The position numbers were made by a program, and so were the translations under genes. A stretch of DNA of 18,573 nucleotides. It comes from Amoebophrya sp. AT5.2. Lineage: Eukaryota; Sar; Dinophyceae; Syndiniales; Amoebophryaceae. This document shows, piece by piece, positions 1 to 8,414 of this stretch. The first letter of the stretch is position 1; each line of letters begins with the position of its first letter. The notes under the pieces are model-generated. The model ran no database searches. It saw only the letters and a list, made by a program, of their open reading frames with translations, and was not told the origin of the DNA. The DNA lies in NCBI GenBank assembly GCA_005223375.1, contig RXOD01004760.1:1-18573 (forward strand), written 5' to 3'.

Positions 1-3000
1 AGCCGGTCAGTCGGCTAGGTCCTCGGGGACCTAAGCGGAAAGATTTGTGACCCCACTGTAGTGCATCAGTATTCCTGTACGTACCGCTGTAGCCCCACAC
101 GAACGGCCGGTCACCGAGTATGCTCCTTACGTCTGCAGGCGCCGTGTGATCGAACCCCACCGCAAGTGGCGAAAGATCGTAATCCTGCCGCGCCCAGAGG
201 TACCCCTTGATTCGGAAACTCGCCATACCATCACACAGAGGAGGCGTCTCAGACCGGCATCGCGTGTGCCGCGTGAGCGCGAACAGATCTTTCCCATTCG
301 TCGCCAGCTTGAATTCGTCGTTCATAGTCGCGATCGCCCCCCGTACGTCGGTTTTACGAAGCGGAATCGGCTGGTGGCCGAGCCACATTGAAGCGGGGCA
401 CTTCGCATGTGCCGCATCGTGCGACAACTTCCTTCGGTACTCCTCACGCCCCCCGCGTGGCAGCTGGTCGGCTGACCCGAGTAGGTACGGTCGCCCACCG
501 AGACCGTCACGAAAATCGAAAAGATCGCTTGGCAAAATCGGGCGCAGGAACATCATGTCGTCCTCGGCATACACAAAGCGTTCTGCGAGGTCTGGCACAT
601 TCACAAGCTGCGTAAAAATTGCACAACTGTTGAAAGTAGGCAGGTCGTCATTTATGCTGGCCTCCTCCCAAATTTCTTCGTGCGTCACAAACCGCAATCT
701 ACCGGTCTTGTTGCTCCAAAATGCGCTGCCCGGAACGCTGAGCCCAAACTGTCGACTCGAAAGCCACTTCGGTAGCTCGCCATTCGACACGACGTGCACC
801 TTTCGGACGAATGGAAGGTAGCGCTCGATGGACAGCAGGAGCGCCTCCAATGTCCCGAGGTCACGCAGTCGGTGCCATGGCTGCAATTTCTTTCCTCCGG
901 CGCCAAACTCCTTGACGCAGTATTCCTCAAATTTTTCCTTTAGCCGCTTCGTCTCCATCACGTACGGAATCACAACGTCGATGTCAAAGCCCTCCCCTTC
1001 GTCTGGTACAGCCTCTACTCGATCTGCTCGGTCGTTCGAACGGTCTTGGCCGCTTGCGCCGTCCCCCACCTCCCCGGATGTTTCCACGAACGTTGTCGCG
1101 GGCGCAATTGCGGTGAGCGACGTCGCCCCTCCTTCAGCTGCAGAACCCGCTACCTTCGAGTTGTCCCTGCACGCGACATTGCAGGGATCAGCCCCGTGCT
1201 CGCCACCGTCGAGGTCGCTGCAGTAGATTTTGTGTTTCCCAAATAAGCTTGCGTAGCCAGCGCCGCACTTCTCCGGCCCACCCAGAGACTCCGCCCCCTT
1301 CCCCGACTTCACCCCCGTATGCATCTCCGGAGTCCACCCCACGAGCAGCGCGCCCCGGGTGGCGTTCAGCACTCGTGCAGAGAACCTCCCTTCCCTCTCC
1401 AACTCTTCGGCGAGAACCTCCAACAGCGGTTTGGCATGCCTTTCGCCTTCCCCGCCAACGTCCGCGCGCGCTGCCGCTGCTTCTTCTTCTTCTTCTTCAC
1501 TGCGACCCTTTTCGCGCACTTTATCTATTTTCGGCTCCACGACACTTCCTCCGGCGGGCAAGTCCTGCAGCAAACGCGCATGAGAGCACAGATCTTCCTG
1601 CGTTTTGTTGCTGTTGCTGCCGCCCGGTCCACGTTCCCCGCCCGAAGAACTCGTCGTGTTCCCGTTGGGTTGCACGTAACGTGACAGAAGCGCGTCCGGA
1701 AGCATCGCAAAATACCGGTCCTCGAAGCGGCATCGCGAGCCTTCGATGCTGGATCCGCAGTGGAGCTCCTCGCGCAATCTTTCTCCCTGGCCGTCCGCGG
1801 GGAAAACGTCCTCCTGGAGCGAGACAAAGCCGCACCTCGGTACAAAGGTATGGCGGTGGCACTCGTGGCGCCCCAGTGCCGCTTTGAACGCCGCCGGGCC
1901 GGTTACGGCAAGAGCGCCACCTTCGTACCGAGCATGCGCGATGTTCTCTATTTGTGCGCGCAAGATGTACAGCAACGACGGGTTGCGGGGGTAGCTCGCG
2001 ATCAGGGCGGTCATTATGTTGAAACCCTCATGTTTGCCATGCTCATTCTTCTTGTACCTCCAGCGATCGTAGCAAAGCGCCAGCTCGCCGGCAGCAAACG
2101 AATACGACACGCTGCCGCGCATAGTCCCTCTGTTCGGCCGCAAGAGATTTTCGAAGACGCCCTCCGTCGCGGCAATCTCATCACGCGAAAGGCCCGTCTC
2201 CGCGATGCCAACCTTGGCGTCGATGTAAAGTCCACCGCAATAGTAAAGGATCGCGGCCCGCCATAAATCAGCGCGATAAGACCGCGGGTTCAAGCTCCTG
2301 TACGCCGCGCGCAGTGACGTGTTCGCCGCGGGATCGTCTGCTTCGAAGAACTTAACGCCGCCCTCGGCTTCAAGGAAGTCGCTGATGAGGTCAATGGATT
2401 TGTCCGCCGCCGCGTGGTCGAAACACGTCACTCGTGGCGAGTTTGGAAAGAGAACAGCTCTGTAACCCTTGATGTACTCGATGGGACAGCGTGGCGCGAC
2501 CAGGAACACGTTCTCCTCCGGTACAATGCGCTCAGAAATGTCGTGCTGCAGCGTCGTTTTCTCGTTCGGGCAGAGATCGGCAAGCGACTGCAGGTCGTTG
2601 GCCGTGGGTGTCGCGACATCTGCGCTGCTGCTCCAATGGTCCTGGCTGCTTGCGGCGTTTCCCACCTCCCCAGATGTTTCCACAAACGCCGTCGCGGCCG
2701 AACTTGCTGTGAACGCCCTCGTCCTGCCTTCAGCCGCAGAACGCAATACCTCAGACGAGGACGGCGTGAAACGACTAGGAGCCAGCCCCGTTTGCATCGC
2801 ACCCGCACTGCTGCGCGACGTCCCGGCTGTTTCCAATCTGCCTAGTTTATGGCCGTCGTCGTGAAGCTGCCCTGCGAAGGATGCGCGGCTATTCGCAGCG
2901 AAATACGGCGTCGCGCCGTGTGAAGGAGCCAGAGAAGACGCAGTGCGAACTAACCATCGCCATGCCCCCGGAAACGTCGCTTTGGGATCCAACGCAGCGG

Positions 3001-3139
3001 AGTCCGCGTGCGTCGCCGGCTCCGCAGCCTTGTGTGCCTTCGTTTCCGTGCCGGGTGGTCGCGTCATTGTTGAAGGCTCGTGCTGGCCCCCTGAGCGCGC
3101 CTCCCGCAGGTAAATGCCGTTTTTTCGGCTTCGGGTCAT
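1..3139 (-). CDS. GT32-like glycosyltransferase / Stealth phosphotransferase fusion (3' end outside window)
   Basis: One frame stays open from ATG 3139 (in-frame TAA just upstream) to the window edge, at least 1046 residues. Two catalytic modules are visible. Residues ~208-430 look like a DXD-type sugar transferase (Gly_transf_sug/GT32): ADLWRAAILYYCGGLYIDAK ends at ~309, and TGPAAFKAALG starts at 413. The usual DxD is DAK here. Residues ~719 onward match Stealth-family conserved regions: DIDVVIPYV (719), LLSIERYLPFVRKVHVVSNG, RFVTHEEIW, LPTFNSCAI (833) and ERFVYAEDD (to 861). Stealth enzymes, including GlcNAc-1-phosphotransferase, transfer sugar-phosphate to glycans. Between the modules lies a Gly/Ser/Glu-rich linker with an encoded Glu run. 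I see no signal peptide or membrane helix at the N-terminus, so either location is unusual or an upstream exon is missing. A GTAAGG at ~127 could be a donor, so the last ~42 codons may be intronic. Family calls are firm; substrate is unknown. Confidence 0.85.
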   Translation of the reverse strand, partial: MTRSRKNGIYLREARSGGQHEPSTMTRPPGTETKAHKAAEPATHADSAALDPKATFPGAWRWLVRTASSLAPSHGATPYFAANSRASFAGQLHDDGHKLGRLETAGTSRSSAGAMQTGLAPSRFTPSSSEVLRSAAEGRTRAFTASSAATAFVETSGEVGNAASSQDHWSSSADVATPTANDLQSLADLCPNEKTTLQHDISERIVPEENVFLVAPRCPIEYIKGYRAVLFPNSPRVTCFDHAAADKSIDLISDFLEAEGGVKFFEADDPAANTSLRAAYRSLNPRSYRADLWRAAILYYCGGLYIDAKVGIAETGLSRDEIAATEGVFENLLRPNRGTMRGSVSYSFAAGELALCYDRWRYKKNEHGKHEGFNIMTALIASYPRNPSLLYILRAQIENIAHARYEGGALAVTGPAAFKAALGRHECHRHTFVPRCGFVSLQEDVFPADGQGERLREELHCGSSIEGSRCRFEDRYFAMLPDALLSRYVQPNGNTTSSSGGERGPGGSNSNKTQEDLCSHARLLQDLPAGGSVVEPKIDKVREKGRSEEEEEEAAAARADVGGEGERHAKPLLEVLAEELEREGRFSARVLNATRGALLVGWTPEMHTGVKSGKGAESLGGPEKCGAGYASLFGKHKIYCSDLDGGEHGADPCNVACRDNSKVAGSAAEGGATSLTAIAPATTFVETSGEVGDGASGQDRSNDRADRVEAVPDEGEGFDIDVVIPYVMETKRLKEKFEEYCVKEFGAGGKKLQPWHRLRDLGTLEALLLSIERYLPFVRKVHVVSNGELPKWLSSRQFGLSVPGSAFWSNKTGRLRFVTHEEIWEEASINDDLPTFNSCAIFTQLVNVPDLAERFVYAEDDMMFLRPILPSDLFDFRDGLGGRPYLLGSADQLPRGGREEYRRKLSHDAAHAKCPASMWLGHQPIPLRKTDVRGAIATMNDEFKLATNGKDLFALTRHTRCRSETPPLCDGMASFRIKGYLWARQDYDLSPLAVGFDHTAPADVRSILGDRPFVWGYSGTYRNTDALQWGHKSFRLGPRGPSRLTG
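1020..1146 (-). repeat. Linker repeat copy 2 (before the Stealth module)
   Basis: This ~127-bp segment (residues ~665-707) encodes SAAEGGATSL...TFVETSGEVGDGASGQD. It lies ~1596 bp from copy 1, a multiple of three, so both are read in the same frame. Each copy immediately precedes one catalytic module. Confidence 0.75.
2619..2742 (-). repeat. Linker repeat copy 1 (before the GT32 module)
   Basis: This ~124-bp in-frame segment (residues ~133-174) encodes SAAEGRTRAF...AFVETSGEVGNAASSQD. It is an imperfect direct repeat of 1020-1146. The most conserved core encodes FVETSGEVG in both copies. Confidence 0.75.
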
Positions 3140-3642
3140 CTTCAATTATGATCTAGAAGAATTTAAAGAATTCTATACACTCCGCAGCAGCTCGCGCGCC
3201 TCTGCCCGATCTGAAACACCCCCAGCGAAGGTGTTTTCTTTTACTTGCGCCTCATGTTTTTCAATTTTCTAGGGTGAAGGCATGATGCCTGTGCAGCGAT
3301 ACATGTAGACGAGTCTGTTTCTTTTCAAATTCAATTCTTTGCACATGCACATGCACAAGGCGACGGCTAGTACGCTCATATGTTGTTCACCACCTCATCT
3401 TATCTCCTAGAGTCGTTCCTTACTCTCGTCCTATGCTCGGCGAGTGCATGTGCGTGTGCATTGAAAAAGGGTGCCCAGATATCCTCGCTTCCAACTCTTA
3501 CGCTTTGCTATGGGGTCCCTCCGCAGTGGCAGTCGCGTGCCGTTCTGAGACATTCGGATGCTTTGCGAAAATGACCGACATTAATTCGGAAGTAAGTAAC
3601 TGAAACAAGAACGCACATTTGTACGCGGGACAATGAGCGGCG
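3140..3642. other. Intergenic DNA upstream of the GT32-Stealth gene
   Basis: About 500 bases without a supported gene. The base composition is more AT-rich than the flanking coding DNA. Short CACATG and GTGCAT runs occur near 3345-3360 and 3445-3462. It probably holds the promoter and 5' leader of the minus-strand gene that starts at 3139. I see no conserved element or RNA gene. Confidence 0.4.
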
Positions 3643-3780
3643 CTGTCGCCCACAGGGTTCTGCCGCCCATGTGTCGTTCAACAGATCGTTTCTTATTCTT
3701 CCGACGAGCGATTGCGACGGTGTTCATCGAATGAAAACTCTTACCCTACGGGTGTTGTTTAGATCAATCACTTCGCGCAA
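3643..3780. repeat. Tandem repeat unit A
   Basis: This unit shares a 16-base identical block (3660-3675, CTGCCGCCCATGTGTC) with unit B. It also shares a CGACGGTGTTCAT-like block near 3715 and the terminal block ATCAATCACTTCGCGCAA (3763-3780). The middle is diverged. Confidence 0.65.
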
Positions 3781-3956
3781 AGCGCCCACAGAGCTCTGCC
3801 GCCCATGTGTCTTGGTTCAGGTCATTTCTTTCGCTGAGCGACGCTGTTCATTAGAAGAAATCTTTTACATCGTGCGATTGGCTGCGCACATTTACATACA
3901 AGAAAAAGATAGATACATGCATACAGGTGCTGTTCACATCAATCACTTCGCGCAAG
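3781..3956. repeat. Tandem repeat unit B
   Basis: Directly follows unit A. It contains the same 16-base block at 3796-3811, CGACGCTGTTCAT at 3839-3851, TGCGCACATTTA near 3882-3893, and the terminal block at 3938-3955. The stop codon of the minus-strand 83-codon ORF (3943-3945) falls inside the terminal block, so units B and A would lie in the 3' untranslated region of that transcript. Confidence 0.65.
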
Positions 3957-4194
3957 AAAAGTCCTTATCGCCACAACCGTATCGATGTCCGTGCAGCACC
4001 ATCGTAAGGCGTGCGTATCGGGCCAGAAGCAACGCCTCTTGCAAGACTGCCGCAGGCCGCGCACGGACCGGTGCGGGGTGGTCGAACACGGGGTCCAGCA
4101 CTCGTAGGGCCTCCGCTGCAGCACGGGCAAAAGCTTGCTCATGATCTTCACTCGTGGCCCTGCTTGGGCTTGTCCTTGTCGCTAGAGACCGCAT
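3943..4194 (-). CDS. Small Ala-rich ORF behind a leader-like sequence; function unknown
   Basis: An 83-codon minus-strand ORF with a genuine ATG at 4194 and TGA at 3943-3945. The product is Ala/Arg-rich with a helix-prone middle (HEQAFARAAAEALRVLDP, then AAVLQEALLLARYARLTM). I do not recognise it. Two features argue that it may have been transcribed. A spliced-leader-like 21-mer ends ~114 bases upstream of the ATG, and its stop sits in the same repeat context as the DUS3 stop. It could be a small gene, the tail of a retroposed mRNA, or chance. A second frame is also open (3939-4151) but lacks comparable context. Not confirmed as coding. Confidence 0.35.
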   Translation of the reverse strand: MRSLATRTSPSRATSEDHEQAFARAAAEALRVLDPVFDHPAPVRARPAAVLQEALLLARYARLTMVLHGHRYGCGDKDFSCAK

Positions 4195-4308
4195 CTACTC
4201 TTCCAAAGTCGGAACGAAGAGAAGCACTACTAACTTCTTCTTCTAGTTCTACTCCTACTGCTTAGACGTTACGTAATCACGGACCACTGCGACTCAAAAA
4301 GAAACTTC

Positions 4309-4329
4309 CTTGAGCAAAAATGGCTACGA
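4309..4329 (-). other. Dinoflagellate spliced-leader-like sequence (probable relic)
   Basis: Read on the minus strand, these 21 bases contain CGTAGCCATTTTTGCTCAAG. From memory, the dinoflagellate spliced leader reads CCGTAGCCATTTTGGCTCAA plus a final G; 19 of 21 positions agree (first base C to T, one internal G to T). The bases that follow are GAAG rather than the GT expected after the leader in an SL RNA gene, so a relic from retroposition of a trans-spliced mRNA is more likely than an SL RNA gene. Confidence 0.6.
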
Positions 4330-4624
4330 TCTTGCAAGTATATGATGCTGTACTTCTACTTTCTTGCTTCGTAGACAGATGGGTAGGGGCGCCCACTTCC
4401 CGCAACTCACAGCGAGGCATCTGGATTTGTCCCTCACGGCGTGTCTTTTACTTTTCTCCTCTCCCCTGAAGAGGAGAAATACGCGCTCGATTCCACTGTG
4501 CTTACAGGCCCGCAACGTTGAAATGTAACGTCTCACGCGGGGCACGCAGTCAGTTCGTCCAGCCGGCTACTCAGACCGTACACAAAAACCGAAGTTTCGG
4601 TGCGAACAAAAAACAACTCGCAGT
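4330..4624. other. Intergenic DNA with a 9-bp perfect hairpin
   Basis: No supported gene. The only structure seen is an inverted repeat: TTTCTCCTC at 4453-4461 pairs with GAGGAGAAA at 4471-4479 around a 9-base loop. Its role is unknown. Confidence 0.4.
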
Positions 4625-4745
4625 ACAGCGGCGACGCTGTTCATGATGAAAAAAGATATTTCACATCCGTAAATCAATGCCGTTCGGATCCGATCGACCA
4701 TGCACATTTATGTGCGCGAGTCAGAGCAATCATTTCGCGCGAAAA
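4625..4745. repeat. Diverged repeat unit C, next to the DUS3 stop
   Basis: A third, more diverged copy of the A/B element. CGACGCTGTTCAT recurs exactly at 4632-4644, TGCACATTTATGTGCGC resembles the unit B block, and CAATCATTTCGCGC at 4727-4740 matches the terminal block with one difference. It starts within ~15 bases of the DUS3 stop codon (4754-4756), so it would form the start of the DUS3 3' UTR. Confidence 0.5.
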
Positions 4746-4753
4746 AAAGTTCT

Positions 4754-7633
4754 TCAACCTGACGCGCCCTCTGTCGGGTCCTTGTAGCTGGCCGACTTGT
4801 GTTTTGGCACGAACGAAAACGCCCCCCCCGCTTTCCCCAGGAACATCTCCGAGATGCGGATCCAATCTTCGCACCTTCCGCTCATCAGCAGGGTTTCCAG
4901 GTCGTCGCGCCCGAAGCAGTTGCGCGGCGGCCGCCAGTTGATTTGCGTCTCCCCGAAGTATTCCCGTTCCAACAGCCCGATCGGCAGGTACCGGTGGTAA
5001 AACGACATCCACTCCAGCAGAAACCGCCGCGTCGTGTCGCGTCCCCGCTCGTCGGCCCCCCAGTGCTCGAGACCATAGTGGCAATACTTCTTGATCAGCT
5101 CCAGCCGCTCGGTGGCCGGCAGATCGATGTGCCGCTTCTCCGCGATCTCGCGGAAAATCTGCGTTGTATGTTGGGACAAATAGTCTGACACTGTACTACG
5201 GCGCTGCCGATGCTTTTCGTTGAAGGACATCTACAGTGCTGCCGATGCTACATGCCATTTGCATCGACAGAGTGGAAAACAGAGTAAATGTGGGCTAATT
5301 TGACAAGCGAGTCCCACGATAGTAGACCATTCTTGGGCTAAGTACATCATAGCCCACAATAAAGCAAGACACCAAGCATAGCTTCGATTAAGTACCCACG
5401 GCTTGATGAGCGCCCCGCGGCCGATCATGACACCGTCGACGTAGTCCTCTTGCAGGTACTTGTGGTACTGCGTGTGGCTGAGCACGTCCCCGCAGCCCAC
5501 CAGCGGCATTTTCCCGTCCAGGCCCTGTTTGCACCCCTTCAAGTACTCCCAGTTTGCCAGTTTGGTGTACCGCTGCCGCGCCGTGCGGCCGTGCAGAATG
5601 GCCGCGTCCGCCCCCCACGAGTACACCTTCGGCAAAATGTGCAAAGCGTCGTACCGCGAGCAGTTGTCGTAGTGGCTCATGCGGATCTTGCAGGTGAGCA
5701 GCTTCTCGGGGGACAGAACGCTGCGCATGCCGAATACCATCTGCCGCAGCGCCCGCTCCCGCACGGTGAGAATCGAGCCGCAGCCCTTGGAATGGAGCTG
5801 GTCCAGAGGGCAAGCGGCGTTGATGTCCACCCAGTCGCAGTCCACGTGCGCGTCCAGAAACTCGGCGCACTTCACCATCGCGGCCGCCGCACCGGAGGTG
5901 ATCTGCACCCCAAAGTGCTTCTCGCTGCTGTGCCGCCGCAGCATGGCCAACTCAGAGTTGTTGCCCGCGAGGATGGACTCGGCGAGCGCCATCTCGGAAA
6001 CGGTGACCTCACAACCCTGCTCCACGCACAGCCGCCGGAACGGGAGGTTGCCCACAGTCGTCAACGGAGCCAAAATGCGTTTGTTGCAGAACATCTTGCG
6101 CTTCTGTTCGCGGACCGCCGGCAGGTCGTGGAGGCGGTCAGGAATGATGATTTGGCCGACCCCCGAGGTGGACGCCGAGGCTGCCCGATGTCCGGACACG
6201 GCTTCGGCTGCGGCAGCTGCTTGGTGTAGTTCACGCTCGGGGTCGCCTGCAGCAGCGTGCTGCAATTGTGCTGCGTCATTATCCGCCATGGCAACCGCCT
6301 CTCCCTGTGCGTTTTCGCTGTCTTTCTTCGCGCCCAGAGTAGAGAACAACTTAATTGTCGTGTCGCTTTTGGGAAACGCCAACCGCTTCCGTCGCAGTCC
6401 GTTGCGGATGTCGTCGGTCAGCTGGTTCGTTTCTGCGATGCCCGATTGAAGCGTCGCGCAGTGCAGGCGCTCGCGAATGAAGCGCGTCAGGGCTGCTTTC
6501 GAAGCAGGTTCCGATTCAGCGTCCGCGAACACGAAACCCTCATCCGCTTCTGCGGCGCCACGAATCTTGTTCCAGTCAAACAAGTTCTCTCCCGTTTTCA
6601 AATCAACGTGGTCCCCGGCCCACAAACAGTTCACGCCGGCGGGGCAGAAACCGCGCGCGCGGAAGACTAGGCACGGCAGTTTGCTACCTTCGCCGGTCGG
6701 AAGCCTCACCTTGGCGAACAGGTCGTCGCTCTCACCGTCGGCGGTGGTTTCCTTGAGGCCCTGCGCATCTGCTTCTGAGGGTCCTGCCACGGCTTGATTT
6801 GTCGTTTCATCTTCCGTCGGCGTTGGCGGTAGGCAGTACGGCATCGCCCCACAGCGCTCGATCTCTGCCAGCTTTCCCGCGACGTCGTGCGAACGGCGAC
6901 ACGCGGAATTCTTGCCCTTCTCGCGTTCAGCGTCTTTCGCGCGGTCAGAAGATGATGAAATGGCTGCTGTCGCAGCGATCTCACCATCTGCCGGTGCCGG
7001 ACTCGTAGTACTAGTCGTTTCACCTCCGTCGCCGCACCGCTCCGTCGTGTGCTCGCCGCAGCGGTTCCAGAATGCTAGGTCGAGGCACACCGTTTGCAAC
7101 CGGGTCGCAGCACCACGGTCTTGCTTCGCCATCTGCTGCCGCTCCTTGTTCTTGAACTGCCCTTTCCGCTTCTTCCGGTTTCGCCCGCCGCGGTCCTCCG
7201 CACCGTCAGCGGGTGCGTCTCGCTCTCGCTTATTGCTCTTAGTACAACTGCCATCGGTAGTCGTTGTTGTCGCCGCTGAGCCACCGCCTGTCACAGGATG
7301 AGCTTCTCGCCCTTCCGGTGCTACCGGCTGGAGGGAACTGGCATCGCCATTCGGCGAGGAAGCAGAGGTTGTGGTCTTGCCTTCCGCGCCGCCTGCTGCC
7401 GTGACTGCGGAAGCGGTCTCGCTGGACTTTTGCGCGGCGGCCGGGTTCTTGTTGATTGTCTTTGTCGCTCCATGATTTTCCTTCGCCTCCGACTCTTCTC
7501 CTTGATGCGCTGCAGCGACGCTTTTCAGGGGACTCTCCGCTTTGATGTACTTGGACTGTACGGGCGCGTCTCCCCGCTCCAAGAGAAGCTGCAGGCGCTC
7601 GAGGCGCCGAGTCTCTTCCGCCGCGCTAGTCAT
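4754..7633 (-). CDS. DUS3: tRNA-dihydrouridine(47) synthase [NAD(P)+]-like, DUS3 (two exons)
   Basis: Join 7633-5396 and 5158-4754, 880 residues. DUS3 is a flavoenzyme that reduces a uridine (U47 in known members) in the tRNA variable loop. The ATG at 7633 gives an N-terminus with the family's [12 protein letters not shown] segment. A long low-complexity Ala/Glu/Ser region follows. The C-C-C-H zinc-finger-like segment is [10 protein letters not shown]...CLWAGDH (from C321). The TIM-barrel begins at [17 protein letters not shown]. The active-site cysteine is C608 in [10 protein letters not shown], followed by [19 protein letters not shown] and [10 protein letters not shown]. The intron (5159-5395, GTACTT...CAG, phase 0) joins KPW to [12 protein letters not shown], restoring the conserved KPW-IF-EI sequence. 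Exon 2 carries the family C-terminus: [39 protein letters not shown] and [12 protein letters not shown]. Expected in nucleus or cytosol. Confidence 0.96.
5159..5395 (-). other. DUS3 intron (237 nt)
   Basis: GT-AG, phase 0. On the minus strand it holds a TGGGCTA/TAGCCCA inverted repeat (7-bp stem, 9-base loop). It also has two near-identical ~20-base blocks beginning AGCATCGGCAGC, ~34 bases apart, close to the 3' end. Confidence 0.9.
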
Positions 7634-8414
7634 GGTGTCAGAAGTTCCTCTGGTGGTCCACTTCTATAGGTCAATTCTACTTGCCGCGGATGATGTAGTG
7701 ATGCGCTGCATTCGTTTTGTCCTTCAAGCGTAAACAAATGAAAAGAAAGCTGTATTAGCTATCCCTCATGATAACGTTTTCCGGGTCAGTAGCTTTTCCA
7801 CGGCCACGACGATCTCAGCTCGGAACTGCATTCCGCATCGAAATAACTACGTTGTGCTTGGATCTTTCACGCCAAAGTCTTAGACTCATGAGTGGACCGA
7901 GAGCTTCGTTTGTTTTGGGATCTGGTCTCCCGCAGTGTAGAGACAGCGTTAGCCAAATTTTCTTGACGTCATGACCGACTGCTGGCACAAGCAAATGACA
8001 CTTGAACGCGATCCATTTTTTGGCGAAAAATAAACGTTCTGCAAAAAGTTTTCGTTTCCATTCTTGAAAGAAAAGACGGAGACGCATCAACTCACATGAC
8101 GAGTTCAGCCCTGCAGGATCGAATCCAGTAAAAGACGTCCGTTTCATCTGACTTCGGCACGCGGCTCTATTTCGCCACAGCGGGACCACGACGCGATGAA
8201 ATATCGTTGGTATTCGTATACAACGTAGTGTCGTGAAAATAAGGACGATTACAGTACACAAAGTGCCGCACTTCTGTTCTTTCCAAGAACTCCAGCAGTT
8301 GCAACAGGGAGCTCTCGCAAGAGTATGGTTAGTACGGCGCCCGGCGCTAGTTTCCGGTACCCATCCTGTGTCCGTGTTGGCAGCCCCCCCAGCTCTCCGC
8401 TAGCTACGCCCTGT
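7634..8414. other. Intergenic DNA between the ATP-synthase-b-like gene and DUS3
   Basis: About 780 bases holding the 3' UTR of the minus-strand gene ending at 8415 and the 5' region of DUS3. A 148-codon minus-strand open stretch (7815-8261) starts with TTG and resembles nothing I know. I see no RNA gene or repeat. Confidence 0.4.

Noticed and set aside
207..821. 204-codon plus-strand open frame
   Set aside because: It is antisense to the Stealth domain, whose conserved motifs are all read on the minus strand. Its own sequence resembles nothing.
1099..1118. GCAATTGCGGTGAGC shared with the kinase gene near 16709
   Set aside because: Both encode LTAIAPA in unrelated proteins; a short coincidence without flanking similarity.
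1480..1498. CTT trinucleotide run
   Set aside because: A short in-frame Glu run in a linker; ordinary coding microsatellite.
5450..6449. Two ~257-codon plus-strand open frames
   Set aside because: Shadows of the DUS3 coding strand. The GC-rich codon pattern keeps antisense frames open.
7815..8261. 148-codon minus-strand open frame between two genes
   Set aside because: It starts with TTG, shows no domain and lies in probable untranslated DNA.
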